NCBI GenBank assembly: GCA_041671305.1 | Contig: JBAZBX010000028.1 | Coordinates: 1 to 8,593, forward strand | Direction: 5' to 3' | Length of the DNA stretch: 8,593 nucleotides | Source: CAIPBY01 sp041671305 | GTDB taxonomy: Bacteria > Patescibacteriota > Patescibacteriia > 2-01-FULL-39-33 | In this document: positions 1-7,395 of the stretch, piece by piece | Position numbering within the stretch: the stretch's first letter is position 1 | Layout of the letters: every line of letters begins with the position of its first letter | The notes under the pieces: generated by a model | What the model was told of the DNA's origin: nothing | Database searches by the model: none | The model's input: the letters and a program-made list of their open reading frames with translations, nothing else | Translations under genes and position numbers: made by a program

Positions 1-309
1 ATGGCTATTGCAATGTATAACGGAGAGGTAAAAATGTTGACTTATTATGCTGACCCTACCAAATTAAAGGATTATTTGTCGGCTGGCTTGCCCATTTTAC
101 TTACCAATATCCCCCATAACGCTCAAGAAATTCAAAATAAGAAATGCGGGTTTATTGTGGAATACGACAAAGATGCAGTCGTCCAAGCGATTCTATCCTT
201 GTGTAAAGATGAGGACACTTTGCGTCAGTATAGAGACAACGCCATAAATTATTCAAGGCAATTTGACTGGAATACTATTTTTAAAAATAATTTGGAAAGA
301 GTCCTATGA
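1..309 (+). CDS. Glycosyltransferase, GT4-like, C-terminal fragment (5' end outside window)
   Basis: This is the last ~102 residues of a GT-B-fold glycosyltransferase that would transfer a sugar from a nucleotide-sugar donor in the cytoplasm. Residues 17-33 (ADPTKLKDYLSAGLPIL) match the donor-binding segment of GT4 enzymes, usually of the form K-(E/D)-Y-L-A-x-G-x-P-(V/I). Residues 49-53 (CGFIV) match the following 'G-fiv' strand, and the tail is the usual helical C-terminus. Residues 2-6 (AIAMY) resemble the 'G-I-A-P-Y' segment that precedes this motif, so the ATG at position 1 is probably an internal Met and the true start lies upstream; complete family members are about 350-400 aa. Asp24 stands where many relatives have the second Glu of the EX7E motif, a conservative change. 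The TGA stop overlaps the next ATG (ATGA), indicating translational coupling. The sugar and acceptor cannot be told from the fragment. Confidence 0.8.
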   Translation: MAIAMYNGEVKMLTYYADPTKLKDYLSAGLPILLTNIPHNAQEIQNKKCGFIVEYDKDAVVQAILSLCKDEDTLRQYRDNAINYSRQFDWNTIFKNNLERVL

Positions 310-1034
310 GAATGCTATGGAAAAAATTTAGGATATATGGTTATAAAAAATTTATTTTATATGCCTTAGATGAAATAAAAAGAAAGATTATTGGGCAATT
401 TTTTAGGCATTCTTATAGTCAAAGAGGTGAGGATTTGATTTTGAATAAGTTTTTAAAGAATAAAAAAGAAGGATTTTACGTTGACGTCGGCGCAAATGAT
501 CCAAATCGTTTTAGTAATACAAAAATATTTTATGACAAGGGATGGAGAGGAATAAATATTGAACCTGATTTTAATAATTGTCAGAAATTTATTAGAGAAA
601 GGAGCCGAGATATTAATCTAAATATTGCAATCGGTTCAGCGGAAGGCAAGTTAAAATTTTATCGTTTTATTCCAGATACATTATCCACTCTCTGCCAAGA
701 AGAGGCAGAAAGTTATATCAGGCAAGGATATGAATTGGAAAATATTGTTGAGGTAGAGGTAAGGAGATTATCTGAAGTTTTGGCTAACCATTGCTCTGAC
801 GGAAAGATTGATTTTTTAAGCATTGACACGGAAGGATATGATTTAGAAGTTTTGCAAAGCAATAATTGGAATCGGTATAGGCCGAATTTGATTTGTATTG
901 AGTCAGTCAAACACAATATCAAAGATAATACACATCAACAGCAGCAAGGCTACGATTATTTCTTGTCTCAGCAAGGATACGAAAAAGTATATGATAATGG
1001 CCTTAACTCAATCTATAAGATAAAAGATAATTAA
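306..1034 (+). CDS. FkbM family SAM-dependent methyltransferase
   Basis: A 242-aa O-methyltransferase of the FkbM family (named after the FK506 31-O-methyltransferase). Members in polysaccharide loci are thought to methylate sugar hydroxyls. Visible landmarks are SQRGEDLIL at residues 38-46, the SAM-binding motif I YVDVGAND at 58-65, SNT at 70-72, GWRGINIEP at 79-87 with the acidic residue expected to bind the SAM ribose, and IDFLSIDTEGYDLEVL at 168-183, a family hallmark. RPNLICIE at 192-199 follows. Length is normal. The first ~35 residues are basic and aromatic, with no signal peptide, so the enzyme should be cytoplasmic or peripherally membrane-bound. The start at 306 is preferred because it gives the 4-bp ATGA overlap with the preceding glycosyltransferase; the Met codon at 312 is an alternative. 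Its substrate is inferred from context only. Confidence 0.9.
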   Translation: MRMLWKKFRIYGYKKFILYALDEIKRKIIGQFFRHSYSQRGEDLILNKFLKNKKEGFYVDVGANDPNRFSNTKIFYDKGWRGINIEPDFNNCQKFIRERSRDINLNIAIGSAEGKLKFYRFIPDTLSTLCQEEAESYIRQGYELENIVEVEVRRLSEVLANHCSDGKIDFLSIDTEGYDLEVLQSNNWNRYRPNLICIESVKHNIKDNTHQQQQGYDYFLSQQGYEKVYDNGLNSIYKIKDN

Positions 1035-1057
1035 TCTAATCTTGATTTTCTAAGTCT

Positions 1058-1798
1058 ATGCCAAGCGATGATTTCTTGCATCAACAGCAGAAATATTTTA
1101 ATGAAGTCGCCAGTCATCAAAAAGATGACGGTTTTTTCTGTGAAAATAATGCCACAAAGACCGAATATAATGCAATATTGTCTTTGATGCCGGATCTTAA
1201 AGACAAAACAGTTTTGGATATGGGCTGCGGTACTGGCAGGTATGCTTTGAGAATCGCAAAATATGCCAGGCAGGTTATCGGCATTGATATCTCCGACAAA
1301 TCAATTAATTTTGCCAATCAAACAGCCAAGAATTATAATGTAAATAATTTCACAGGAATTGTTTTTGATCATAACCTCCATTTGCAAGAAAATTATTTTG
1401 ACTATATTTTGATGGTAAATGTTATTCATCATGTAGACGATATAGACTCCATGTTGGATAATCTTTATAGATCCTTGAAGCCGGATGGCAGCTTGATTAT
1501 ATTTGAATTCAACCCTTTAAATTTATTGTTCGTGCCCTTTTTGGTGATTATCGGACAAATAAAATCACATTTGAATAAATTATATTTCAGAAGCAGTGCC
1601 TTTACTCTGAGAAAGATATTAAAGAATAATAATTATGATGTTGAGTTATTCAAGAGATATGCTTTTTTCCCCACAATGCTTTATAATTTTTCCATAATTT
1701 TTGAAAAAGTAAATATGGCTTTAAATAAAATACCCATTATAAATAATTTTAGCGCATTTCATATTTTTAAATGCAGAAAGAACAACACAAATGAATAA
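1058..1798 (+). CDS. Class I SAM-dependent methyltransferase
   Basis: A 246-aa Rossmann-fold methyltransferase of the broad Methyltransf_11/25 type. Motif I is VLDMGCGTG at residues 52-60. The acidic end of strand 2 is VIGIDIS at 73-79, the post-II strand is FDYILMVNVIHHVDD at 114-128, and LKPDGSLIIFEFNP at 140-153 forms motif III and the strand after it. After this core, residues 153-170 are strongly hydrophobic (NPLNLLFVPFLVIIG), which could sit in the membrane or cap a lipid-linked substrate. The C-terminal ~60 residues form a separate cap. It starts 23 bp after the FkbM stop with no evident Shine-Dalgarno, and its end overlaps the next methyltransferase by 8 bp, so all are probably co-transcribed. 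A glycan or lipid-carrier substrate is likely from context, but the sequence does not reveal it. Confidence 0.85.
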   Translation: MPSDDFLHQQQKYFNEVASHQKDDGFFCENNATKTEYNAILSLMPDLKDKTVLDMGCGTGRYALRIAKYARQVIGIDISDKSINFANQTAKNYNVNNFTGIVFDHNLHLQENYFDYILMVNVIHHVDDIDSMLDNLYRSLKPDGSLIIFEFNPLNLLFVPFLVIIGQIKSHLNKLYFRSSAFTLRKILKNNNYDVELFKRYAFFPTMLYNFSIIFEKVNMALNKIPIINNFSAFHIFKCRKNNTNE

Positions 1799-2462
1799 TT
1801 TGCAGGGCGGAGACAACAATCTTTATCGTGATTTTTACGAATTGGCGTTTAGCTATATTAGGAATGGCGATAAGTTATTGAATTTAGGTTGCGGTATAAA
1901 ATTTAATTTTGAAAAAGCGCTCACTGAAGTCAAGCAAGTGAAAATAACCAGTTGCGATATTATTGATTGTTTTGCAAAGCCGAATTTTGTCGCGGAATAT
2001 ATCAATAGATCAGTGGAAGAAAAGTTAGATTTAAGCGGTAAGTTTGATGTTGTGACTTTTTTTGAGCTTATCGAGCATATAGATAAAACCGATGAACTTC
2101 TTAAAAATTGTTTTAATAATCTTAAGGCCGATGGGTATTTGATTTTTTCTTTTCCTAATTTGGCCTCAATTTATGCAAGGATTGAATTATTGCTTGGTTT
2201 CCAGCCTCATATTTTAGAGGCCTCAAACCTTAAAGGAAATTTTGGAGCGGGCATCTTCGGCAGGCACAATAATCCTTCCAATTCATCGATACATCATTTA
2301 AGGGGCTTGACTCATAGAGCCATGAAGGAAATGGTTGACTATTATGGTTTTAATATTATAAAAACCATCGGTTATGATTATAAGTTTAAAAAACTTTTAT
2401 ATTTTTTCCCCACCGTGGCTCCGGTTAATATTTTCATATGCAAGAGAAGATCAGATTCCTAA
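1791..2462 (+). CDS. Class I SAM-dependent methyltransferase (Methyltransf_23-like)
   Basis: A second, distinct methyltransferase of 223 aa. The shortened motif I LLNLGCG is at residues 29-35, strand 2 ends with SCDIID at 54-59, and FDVVTFFELIEHID at 85-98 is the motif II region typical of Methyltransf_23 proteins. LKADGYLIFSFPN at 111-123 follows. Residues 169-191 (HLRGLTHRAMKEM and the Tyr/Gly-Phe stretch after it) match the 'H-x-R-x-(F/Y)-T' plus 'GF' C-terminal pattern of methyltransferases found in glycan loci. Motif I has CGIKFNF in place of CGxG, so the SAM-binding loop is less canonical than in the gene before it, though many active members share this. The start overlaps the previous gene by 8 bp and the end overlaps the next by 25 bp. 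Cytoplasmic; substrate unknown. Confidence 0.82.
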   Translation: MNNLQGGDNNLYRDFYELAFSYIRNGDKLLNLGCGIKFNFEKALTEVKQVKITSCDIIDCFAKPNFVAEYINRSVEEKLDLSGKFDVVTFFELIEHIDKTDELLKNCFNNLKADGYLIFSFPNLASIYARIELLLGFQPHILEASNLKGNFGAGIFGRHNNPSNSSIHHLRGLTHRAMKEMVDYYGFNIIKTIGYDYKFKKLLYFFPTVAPVNIFICKRRSDS

Positions 2463-5092
2463 TAAATAATTGGCCATATTTTATTTTGGCTATTCTATCT
2501 ATTATTTTACCTCAAGTATGGCTGGTGGGAGATTTTTTGATAATAACGGAAGAAAAAATGTTAATGAATTTTCAGGTTTTGATACCAACCGCGCTTTATT
2601 CGTGGTTTTCTAGCGGTTATGGCTCTCCTGCTGCTATTTGGAATCATGCTTTAATAATTCCAAACGTCTTATTCTATTATGTTCTCGATCATTTGGGATT
2701 TTCCAACTACTCCATTCAAAAGGTTTATGCTAGCTTGATATTGTTATTGATTTTCTTTTCGTCTGCTTATGCCCTAAATATTTTTACAAAGAAGAAGGCT
2801 ATAATTTTGACAGGGGTTCTTTTTTATGCTTTTAATTTTTATACCACATCCGTTATGTTTTATGATGCTAGGATGTTCCAGATGATTTTGATGCCGTTAT
2901 TTTTTGGGTATCTTTTTAAATATTTGAAGACGGGGCAATATAGATATGCCATTTATAATTTTATAACCCTGTTTTTACTCCAGGGTATTTTTTGTAATTT
3001 TCCGCAGGTTGTCGCCACTTTTATTATTTACCTATTGGCTATAATATATTTTATTTTAATTAGTGGCGTAAAGATGCCTGCCTTTATAAGGCAATACTAT
3101 CTTAAGTTGGTTTTGTTTTTTGGATTACTTTCTCCTATTTTGATTTATCATGCGCTAATTAGCTATTTTTCTTTTGTAGCTTCAGGGGGGGGATTTGAGG
3201 CGGTGAAGGCGGTAGCCTCATTTAAGGCTATTGGCGGACGGCTTTCTTTGTTGTTTCAATTTAGGGGAAGTTGGTGGGAGTATTTAGGGTGGCAAGGCAT
3301 AACCTATAATCATTGGCAAGGTTTTTATGATAGCAGTATTATTATTATCAGCTTATTTATAATCATTTCCCCGATATTCATCTATTTATTTTATAAGTCT
3401 AAAGCCAAGGAAGCTTTATTATTTTATGTAACATTTATTATTTTTATGGCACTGGCCAGCGGATCTTCGTTTTATCCGCCGATTTATCAATGGCTTTATG
3501 AAAATATTCCATTTTTTGCAGTATTTAGGGAGCCTTGGGCTAAATTTACTCCCTTGCTTCTTTTCAACTTTGTAATTCTTCTGGTTTTTGCTTTGGAAAA
3601 AATAAATAAAAAAAAGGTTATTTTAGTAATATTGGCATGCGTTATTATTCAGGCTTATCCATTTTTCAGTTTTAATTTTTTTGACCGAACTAATCTGGGC
3701 TGGAAAAGAATGTTTATTCAACCGCCACAATATTGGTATCAATACCGGACATGGACAAAAAATAATGAAGATAAAACTATTCTGAGTTATCCAGTTTACC
3801 AGGATAATATTGATTATTTGCATTATGACTGGTATCCGGATGCTTTGGGCAATGCCAATAGAGATGCGTCTCTATATAATTTTTTCAGTTATGCCAGGAA
3901 TGTAAATTTAGATTTGGCCGACATGACAGGGAAATATAAAAATATTACCAAGATTTTTAAAGAAAATTATGATAATTCTTTTATAAAACTTGGAACTGTG
4001 GATTATATTTTGTATCAAAATGATTTAGATTCTTCTCAAATGAGGGAATTGGACCAAAAGCAATCTGGTTTGAGGGGTTATTTTCAGAATGAGCCAGTCA
4101 TAGATTTCGGACAAAAATTGTTTCTTTATCAGATTAAGCCCCAATATTACTTGCCCCCAGTTTATTCGGCGAATAATATAATTATAACTGATAGCCTAAA
4201 GGATATTGCCACTATCGTGGCCAACCCTGATTATGATTTACGTAGCGCTATATATACCGATCAAATAAGTGATTTTACAAAGTCAATAGAATTCCGAAAT
4301 CAATATGATTTATCCAAAGATAGAGGTTACTTGGAAAATAGCATCATCGTATCTAATCAGGGAAACTATGGATTATGTAGAAAGGTTACTTTAGATTCCT
4401 TTAAAATTAAAACTCCGGTTATTGAATACAAAGAAATAAATTCTACTAAATATCGTGTCATGGTCCATGGCGCAACCGGTGTTTTCCCCTTAATATTAGC
4501 CCAAAGTTTCCATAGGGACTGGAAGATTTATCAAATTAGAAATAATTCCAAGATTTTGACTGACAAGCTTCTTAGTGATGTGGATAATTATAATATTTTA
4601 GATAGCGAAAGAAATAACGTCGCTAGCAAGGCCGAGTTAGCGGAGTTTATTAGGAATGGCTGGATTTCCACATTGGGAGATTTAAAATATAAAATTTTTA
4701 ATTATTTAGAATGGAACGATAGAAAAGAAAAAATAGCCTATTCGGAAAAATACAGGATTAGTTCCATTTCCAAAAATTTTCAAGGTACGATTAAAAATAA
4801 CAACCTATCAAATGGCCATTTCTACGAAACTTGGTTAAAAAAACCGATAAATAGCGCAGAGCATTCAATGGTCAATGGCTACGCTAATAATTGGATGATT
4901 GACGTTGATAAAACTTGTTCTCAATCAAATAATTGCAGGAAAAATCTAGACGGTACTTATGATTTTGAAGTAGTGTTAGAGTATTGGCCTCAGAGATTCT
5001 TTTATATGGTGTTTTTTATTAGTATTGTCACTCTTGCCGTTTGTCTTGTTTGTTTGTCCTTTATTTTATTTCCCATAAAACGACAAAAGTAA
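2438..5092 (+). CDS. Large GT-C-like membrane glycosyltransferase candidate with extracytoplasmic C-terminal domain
   Basis: An 884-aa polytopic protein. Hydrophobic segments lie near residues 13-30, 72-86, 96-115, 121-139, 147-162, 172-210, 222-240, 299-319, 324-342, 370-388 and 392-410. About 440 soluble, probably extracytoplasmic residues follow, then a last helix at ~854-878 and a basic tail (KRQK). The layout recalls GT-C transferases using polyprenyl-phosphate sugars, especially mycobacterial AftD-like arabinofuranosyltransferases: an acidic residue after helix 1 (GDF, Asp32, the candidate catalytic base), a Trp-rich loop at 276-293 (W279, W280, W285, W293), and FREPWAKF at 363-370. The soluble part includes a beta-rich stretch at 672-699 (LILAQSFHRDWKIY) and a segment before the last helix with NGYANNWMID (813-822) and VVLEYWPQRFFY (845-856). 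The start at 2438 overlaps the preceding gene by 25 bp; the next in-frame Met (residue 41) would remove helix 1 and Asp32. A run of eight Gs encodes Gly250-252. AftD kinship is from remembered motifs; sugar and acceptor are unknown. Confidence 0.72.
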   Translation: MQEKIRFLINNWPYFILAILSIILPQVWLVGDFLIITEEKMLMNFQVLIPTALYSWFSSGYGSPAAIWNHALIIPNVLFYYVLDHLGFSNYSIQKVYASLILLLIFFSSAYALNIFTKKKAIILTGVLFYAFNFYTTSVMFYDARMFQMILMPLFFGYLFKYLKTGQYRYAIYNFITLFLLQGIFCNFPQVVATFIIYLLAIIYFILISGVKMPAFIRQYYLKLVLFFGLLSPILIYHALISYFSFVASGGGFEAVKAVASFKAIGGRLSLLFQFRGSWWEYLGWQGITYNHWQGFYDSSIIIISLFIIISPIFIYLFYKSKAKEALLFYVTFIIFMALASGSSFYPPIYQWLYENIPFFAVFREPWAKFTPLLLFNFVILLVFALEKINKKKVILVILACVIIQAYPFFSFNFFDRTNLGWKRMFIQPPQYWYQYRTWTKNNEDKTILSYPVYQDNIDYLHYDWYPDALGNANRDASLYNFFSYARNVNLDLADMTGKYKNITKIFKENYDNSFIKLGTVDYILYQNDLDSSQMRELDQKQSGLRGYFQNEPVIDFGQKLFLYQIKPQYYLPPVYSANNIIITDSLKDIATIVANPDYDLRSAIYTDQISDFTKSIEFRNQYDLSKDRGYLENSIIVSNQGNYGLCRKVTLDSFKIKTPVIEYKEINSTKYRVMVHGATGVFPLILAQSFHRDWKIYQIRNNSKILTDKLLSDVDNYNILDSERNNVASKAELAEFIRNGWISTLGDLKYKIFNYLEWNDRKEKIAYSEKYRISSISKNFQGTIKNNNLSNGHFYETWLKKPINSAEHSMVNGYANNWMIDVDKTCSQSNNCRKNLDGTYDFEVVLEYWPQRFFYMVFFISIVTLAVCLVCLSFILFPIKRQK
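2966..2993 (+). other. Terminator-like hairpin plus T6 within a coding region
   Basis: ACCCTG (2966-2971) and CAGGGT (2981-2986) form a perfect 6-bp stem with a 9-base T-rich loop, followed by A and six Ts (2988-2993). The form is that of a weak intrinsic terminator on the coding strand, but it lies inside the 884-aa gene. The stem is short, and it may only be chance in a T-rich membrane gene. Confidence 0.2.
3185..3192 (+). repeat. Poly-G tract (G8) inside the 884-aa membrane protein gene
   Basis: Eight consecutive Gs encode part of SGGGF (Ser249 to Phe253) in a gene of roughly 30% G+C. Removing one G brings the reading frame to a TGA at 3204-3206; adding one G brings it to a TGA at 3196-3198. 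Either slip would truncate the protein near residue 252-256, before the FREPWAKF motif and the soluble domain. The run is directly visible. A phase-variation role is inference. Confidence 0.5.
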
Positions 5093-5103
5093 ATATTTAA
5101 AAA

Positions 5104-6762
5104 ATGAAAGATAAAATAAAAAGATATTTGCCATATGCGGGCGTGGTGCTAGCCATAATTTTGCCTTGGTTTTTCCATTCAGGGTATCTTTTTTTTAGTG
5201 ATTTTTCGCTTGGACCAAATTTTAATATTAGTAATTGGTGGAGTGGAGTTTTTTATCAAGATTTAATTATGAAGGGATTGAGCCTTGTTCTCCCGGTTGA
5301 TTTTTTGCAAAAAGTATTTATCGGTTTAATCATTCTGCTTCTGCTCTTAGCTGGCAAAAAAATAGTTGAACAATTTACTGCCGACAAGTGGTTGATTTTT
5401 GTTATTAGTTTATTTGTAGTATTTAATCCTTTTGTTTATGATAGATTTCTTTATGGTCAATTCGGAGTAATTCTCGGCTTAGGATTTTTTGTTTTATTTG
5501 TTGGTAATATGCTTCAATATATTTTGGCAGTTGATGACTCTGATAAAACAAAAAGATTTAAAATTGATTGGACTTTAATTAGGGCAAGTATTTTTGCCAG
5601 CTTGACGATTTTGCATTCGTTGCATTTTATTTTTTTTATCCTGGCTTTAGTAATCGTTTTTCTGGTGATTTTAACAGCTGATAAAAGATTATTCAGTCAA
5701 ATATTTATTTTAAATTTTATTATCTGCGCCATTGTCGTAGTTGCCATCAACGCCAATGTCATTATTGGCATTGTTGGAAATTTTTCCAATACTGCCAACT
5801 TTGTCCAGTCCGGCATTATCCAGAATGATTTAGTTGCCTTTCAGACCTCTGGCAAGACTGGCGGTGAGGCAATCTCCAATGTCCTAATGATGTCAGGTTT
5901 TTGGGGCAAGGATCAGCATCGTTACACCGACCTCACCTCCTTTGACACAAATTGGGGTCGTAGCTTCCTTCTGCTTCTGCCCCTGATCTTGTATGGCGTC
6001 TATAGGGGGTTTAAATCTGAAGATAAAAAAATAAAATGGCTGACTGGAGGTTTATTAATTATTTTTGGCATTGCCACTTTTCTGGCTGTGGGTGTACGCA
6101 CCGGACTGACCAAGGCGGTTACTTTGTGGCTGTTTGATAACTTGCCTTTTTATAGGGGACTGCGAGAAACGCAGAAGTGGGTGGCGATAGAAGTCGTGGT
6201 TTATTTGATTTTTTTGTCGTGGGGCGCGAAGGAATTTTTTCAGAAAAAGATAATCGCTCGACAACAATCAGTTTTCAAAATATTTTTGGCCGCCATTATT
6301 ATTATGCAGACACCGTTGTTACTTTGGGGATTTGGCGGGCAAGTCCGACCGACAAATTATCCGGCAGATTGGTATGAGGCAGATAAATTAATAACTGCAG
6401 AAAGTCATTGCCAAGGAAATATTTTGTTTCTGCCTTGGCATGCTTATATGGGCTTCACTTGGATTGGTAATATCGTATCAAATCCTGCACCCTCTTTTTT
6501 TACTTGTTCTGTGATTTCAGGAACAAACATGGAGTGGGGAGGAATTTACGATAATAGTCAAGATCCGACAGGAAAAAAAGTGGATAATTGGTTGAGCGCA
6601 TCTGGCCGCACTGACTTGTTATCGGATGACAATTTGAGTATCAAATATGTAATTTTGGCTAAAGAGGTTGATTGGAAAAATTATCAATGGCTGTCTCAAG
6701 AAAGTCAATTGAAATTAATATCAGATACCGCAACCTTGAGGATTTATAAGGTAAATGAATAA
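5104..6762 (+). CDS. GT-C-like polytopic membrane protein, second of the pair
   Basis: A 552-aa membrane protein with helices near residues 9-24, 66-83, 97-113, 120-143, 159-191, 199-226, 286-300, 312-332, 360-372 and 390-408, then a soluble tail of ~140 residues (410-552). It repeats the plan of the 884-aa protein: an acidic residue just after helix 1 (FFSDFS, Asp33), an aromatic outer loop (SGFWGKDQHRY, 264-274, ending near NWG, 283-285), and LPFYRGLRETQKW at 347-359 where the larger protein has IPFFAVFREPWAKF. NPFVYDRFLYGQ (108-119) is another conserved-looking block. These features suggest a lipid-phosphosugar-dependent glycosyltransferase at the outer membrane face; I cannot name a donor. 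Unlike its partner it lacks a C-terminal anchor helix. It begins 11 bp after the upstream stop with no Shine-Dalgarno. Its middle (about 5820-6180) is clearly richer in G+C than the rest, with CTN leucine codons. Confidence 0.7.
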   Translation: MKDKIKRYLPYAGVVLAIILPWFFHSGYLFFSDFSLGPNFNISNWWSGVFYQDLIMKGLSLVLPVDFLQKVFIGLIILLLLLAGKKIVEQFTADKWLIFVISLFVVFNPFVYDRFLYGQFGVILGLGFFVLFVGNMLQYILAVDDSDKTKRFKIDWTLIRASIFASLTILHSLHFIFFILALVIVFLVILTADKRLFSQIFILNFIICAIVVVAINANVIIGIVGNFSNTANFVQSGIIQNDLVAFQTSGKTGGEAISNVLMMSGFWGKDQHRYTDLTSFDTNWGRSFLLLLPLILYGVYRGFKSEDKKIKWLTGGLLIIFGIATFLAVGVRTGLTKAVTLWLFDNLPFYRGLRETQKWVAIEVVVYLIFLSWGAKEFFQKKIIARQQSVFKIFLAAIIIMQTPLLLWGFGGQVRPTNYPADWYEADKLITAESHCQGNILFLPWHAYMGFTWIGNIVSNPAPSFFTCSVISGTNMEWGGIYDNSQDPTGKKVDNWLSASGRTDLLSDDNLSIKYVILAKEVDWKNYQWLSQESQLKLISDTATLRIYKVNE

Positions 6763-6770
6763 ATAAACCC

Positions 6771-7388
6771 ATGAAATCAAGTTTTAAAAGAATTGTTGGT
6801 AGGACAATAGACGATATCGCCACTTTATTTCCTTACCTCCTTATTTTTTATATTGTAATTATTATTTTGTCATATTTTTTTATTCCCGCCAGAAGTTTTT
6901 TCTATTGGCCGGGATTAAATATTAGCATTTTATTTTTAGCGGTCATAAGTTTTGTTAGTCCTAAAGGTAGATATGTATGGGAACACTTATCATTTAAGAG
7001 CTACTTAGTTTTTTTAAAGCAATCTTTGAATTTTGTCAAAAGTAAAGCAGTATTGTTTTTTTGTAAATTAATTACTCTTTCCCGGTTAAATAAAATTAAA
7101 ATAATATCAATAATTTTAGTCGTAATTTTAGTCTTGGTTTATAAAGTATCATTTTTTGATTGGTTAGTTTTAATTTATGGTTTAACTATAATATTTTTTA
7201 GTTTGTGGTCAAGGACACCTGCTGTTTTTGCTTTAATTTTATTGATTTTATGTCCTATTTTACTCATTTTAAAAATGGATTCAGTGGCAGAAAATGTAGC
7301 TATTTATGCTTATTATTTTTTAATTATTACCGTCGTGGTTGGCATAATGGAATTAGTGGTTAAGGGAAGAGTGGCTGAAAAAAAATAA
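6771..7388 (+). CDS. Six-helix membrane protein of unknown function
   Basis: I do not recognise this 205-aa protein. About six membrane helices are visible, near residues 19-38, 49-63, 111-126, 129-146, 150-168 and 176-195. A basic, soluble loop between helices 2 and 3 (about 64-110) contains an amphipathic stretch rich in Lys and Phe. Both ends are basic (MKSSFKR; KGRVAEKK), consistent with an even number of helices and both termini in the cytoplasm. There are no charged pairs within the helices and no motif suggesting an enzyme. It starts 8 bp after the upstream GT-C-like gene, without a Shine-Dalgarno, and ends the co-directional array. An accessory role for the glycosyltransferases or for glycan export is possible but rests only on position. 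Confidence 0.65.
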   Translation: MKSSFKRIVGRTIDDIATLFPYLLIFYIVIIILSYFFIPARSFFYWPGLNISILFLAVISFVSPKGRYVWEHLSFKSYLVFLKQSLNFVKSKAVLFFCKLITLSRLNKIKIISIILVVILVLVYKVSFFDWLVLIYGLTIIFFSLWSRTPAVFALILLILCPILLILKMDSVAENVAIYAYYFLIITVVVGIMELVVKGRVAEKK

Positions 7389-7395
7389 TAAAAAG

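Noticed and set aside
307..369. TGA read as glycine (alternative code 25) so that the first gene continues
   Set aside because: Read-through from TGA at 307-309 reaches a TAG within about 20 codons, and it would run over the well-placed FkbM start. Long glycine-rich genes downstream contain no in-frame TGA.
713..922. Short antisense open frames (here, and at 1117-1317, 3623-3823 and 6055-6267)
   Set aside because: All lie opposite convincing genes, have low-complexity or unrecognisable products, and have no promoter that I can see.
3608..3615. A8 and T8 runs (3608-3615, 5189-5196, 7378-7385) as further phase-variation tracts
   Set aside because: Runs of eight A or T are expected in AT-rich membrane genes with Lys and Phe codons, and the last lies at the end of a gene. 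Only the G8 run is out of character with local composition.
6177..6377. A 66-aa forward open frame inside the second GT-C-like gene
   Set aside because: It is out of frame within a well-supported membrane protein gene and has no plausible domain or start signal.
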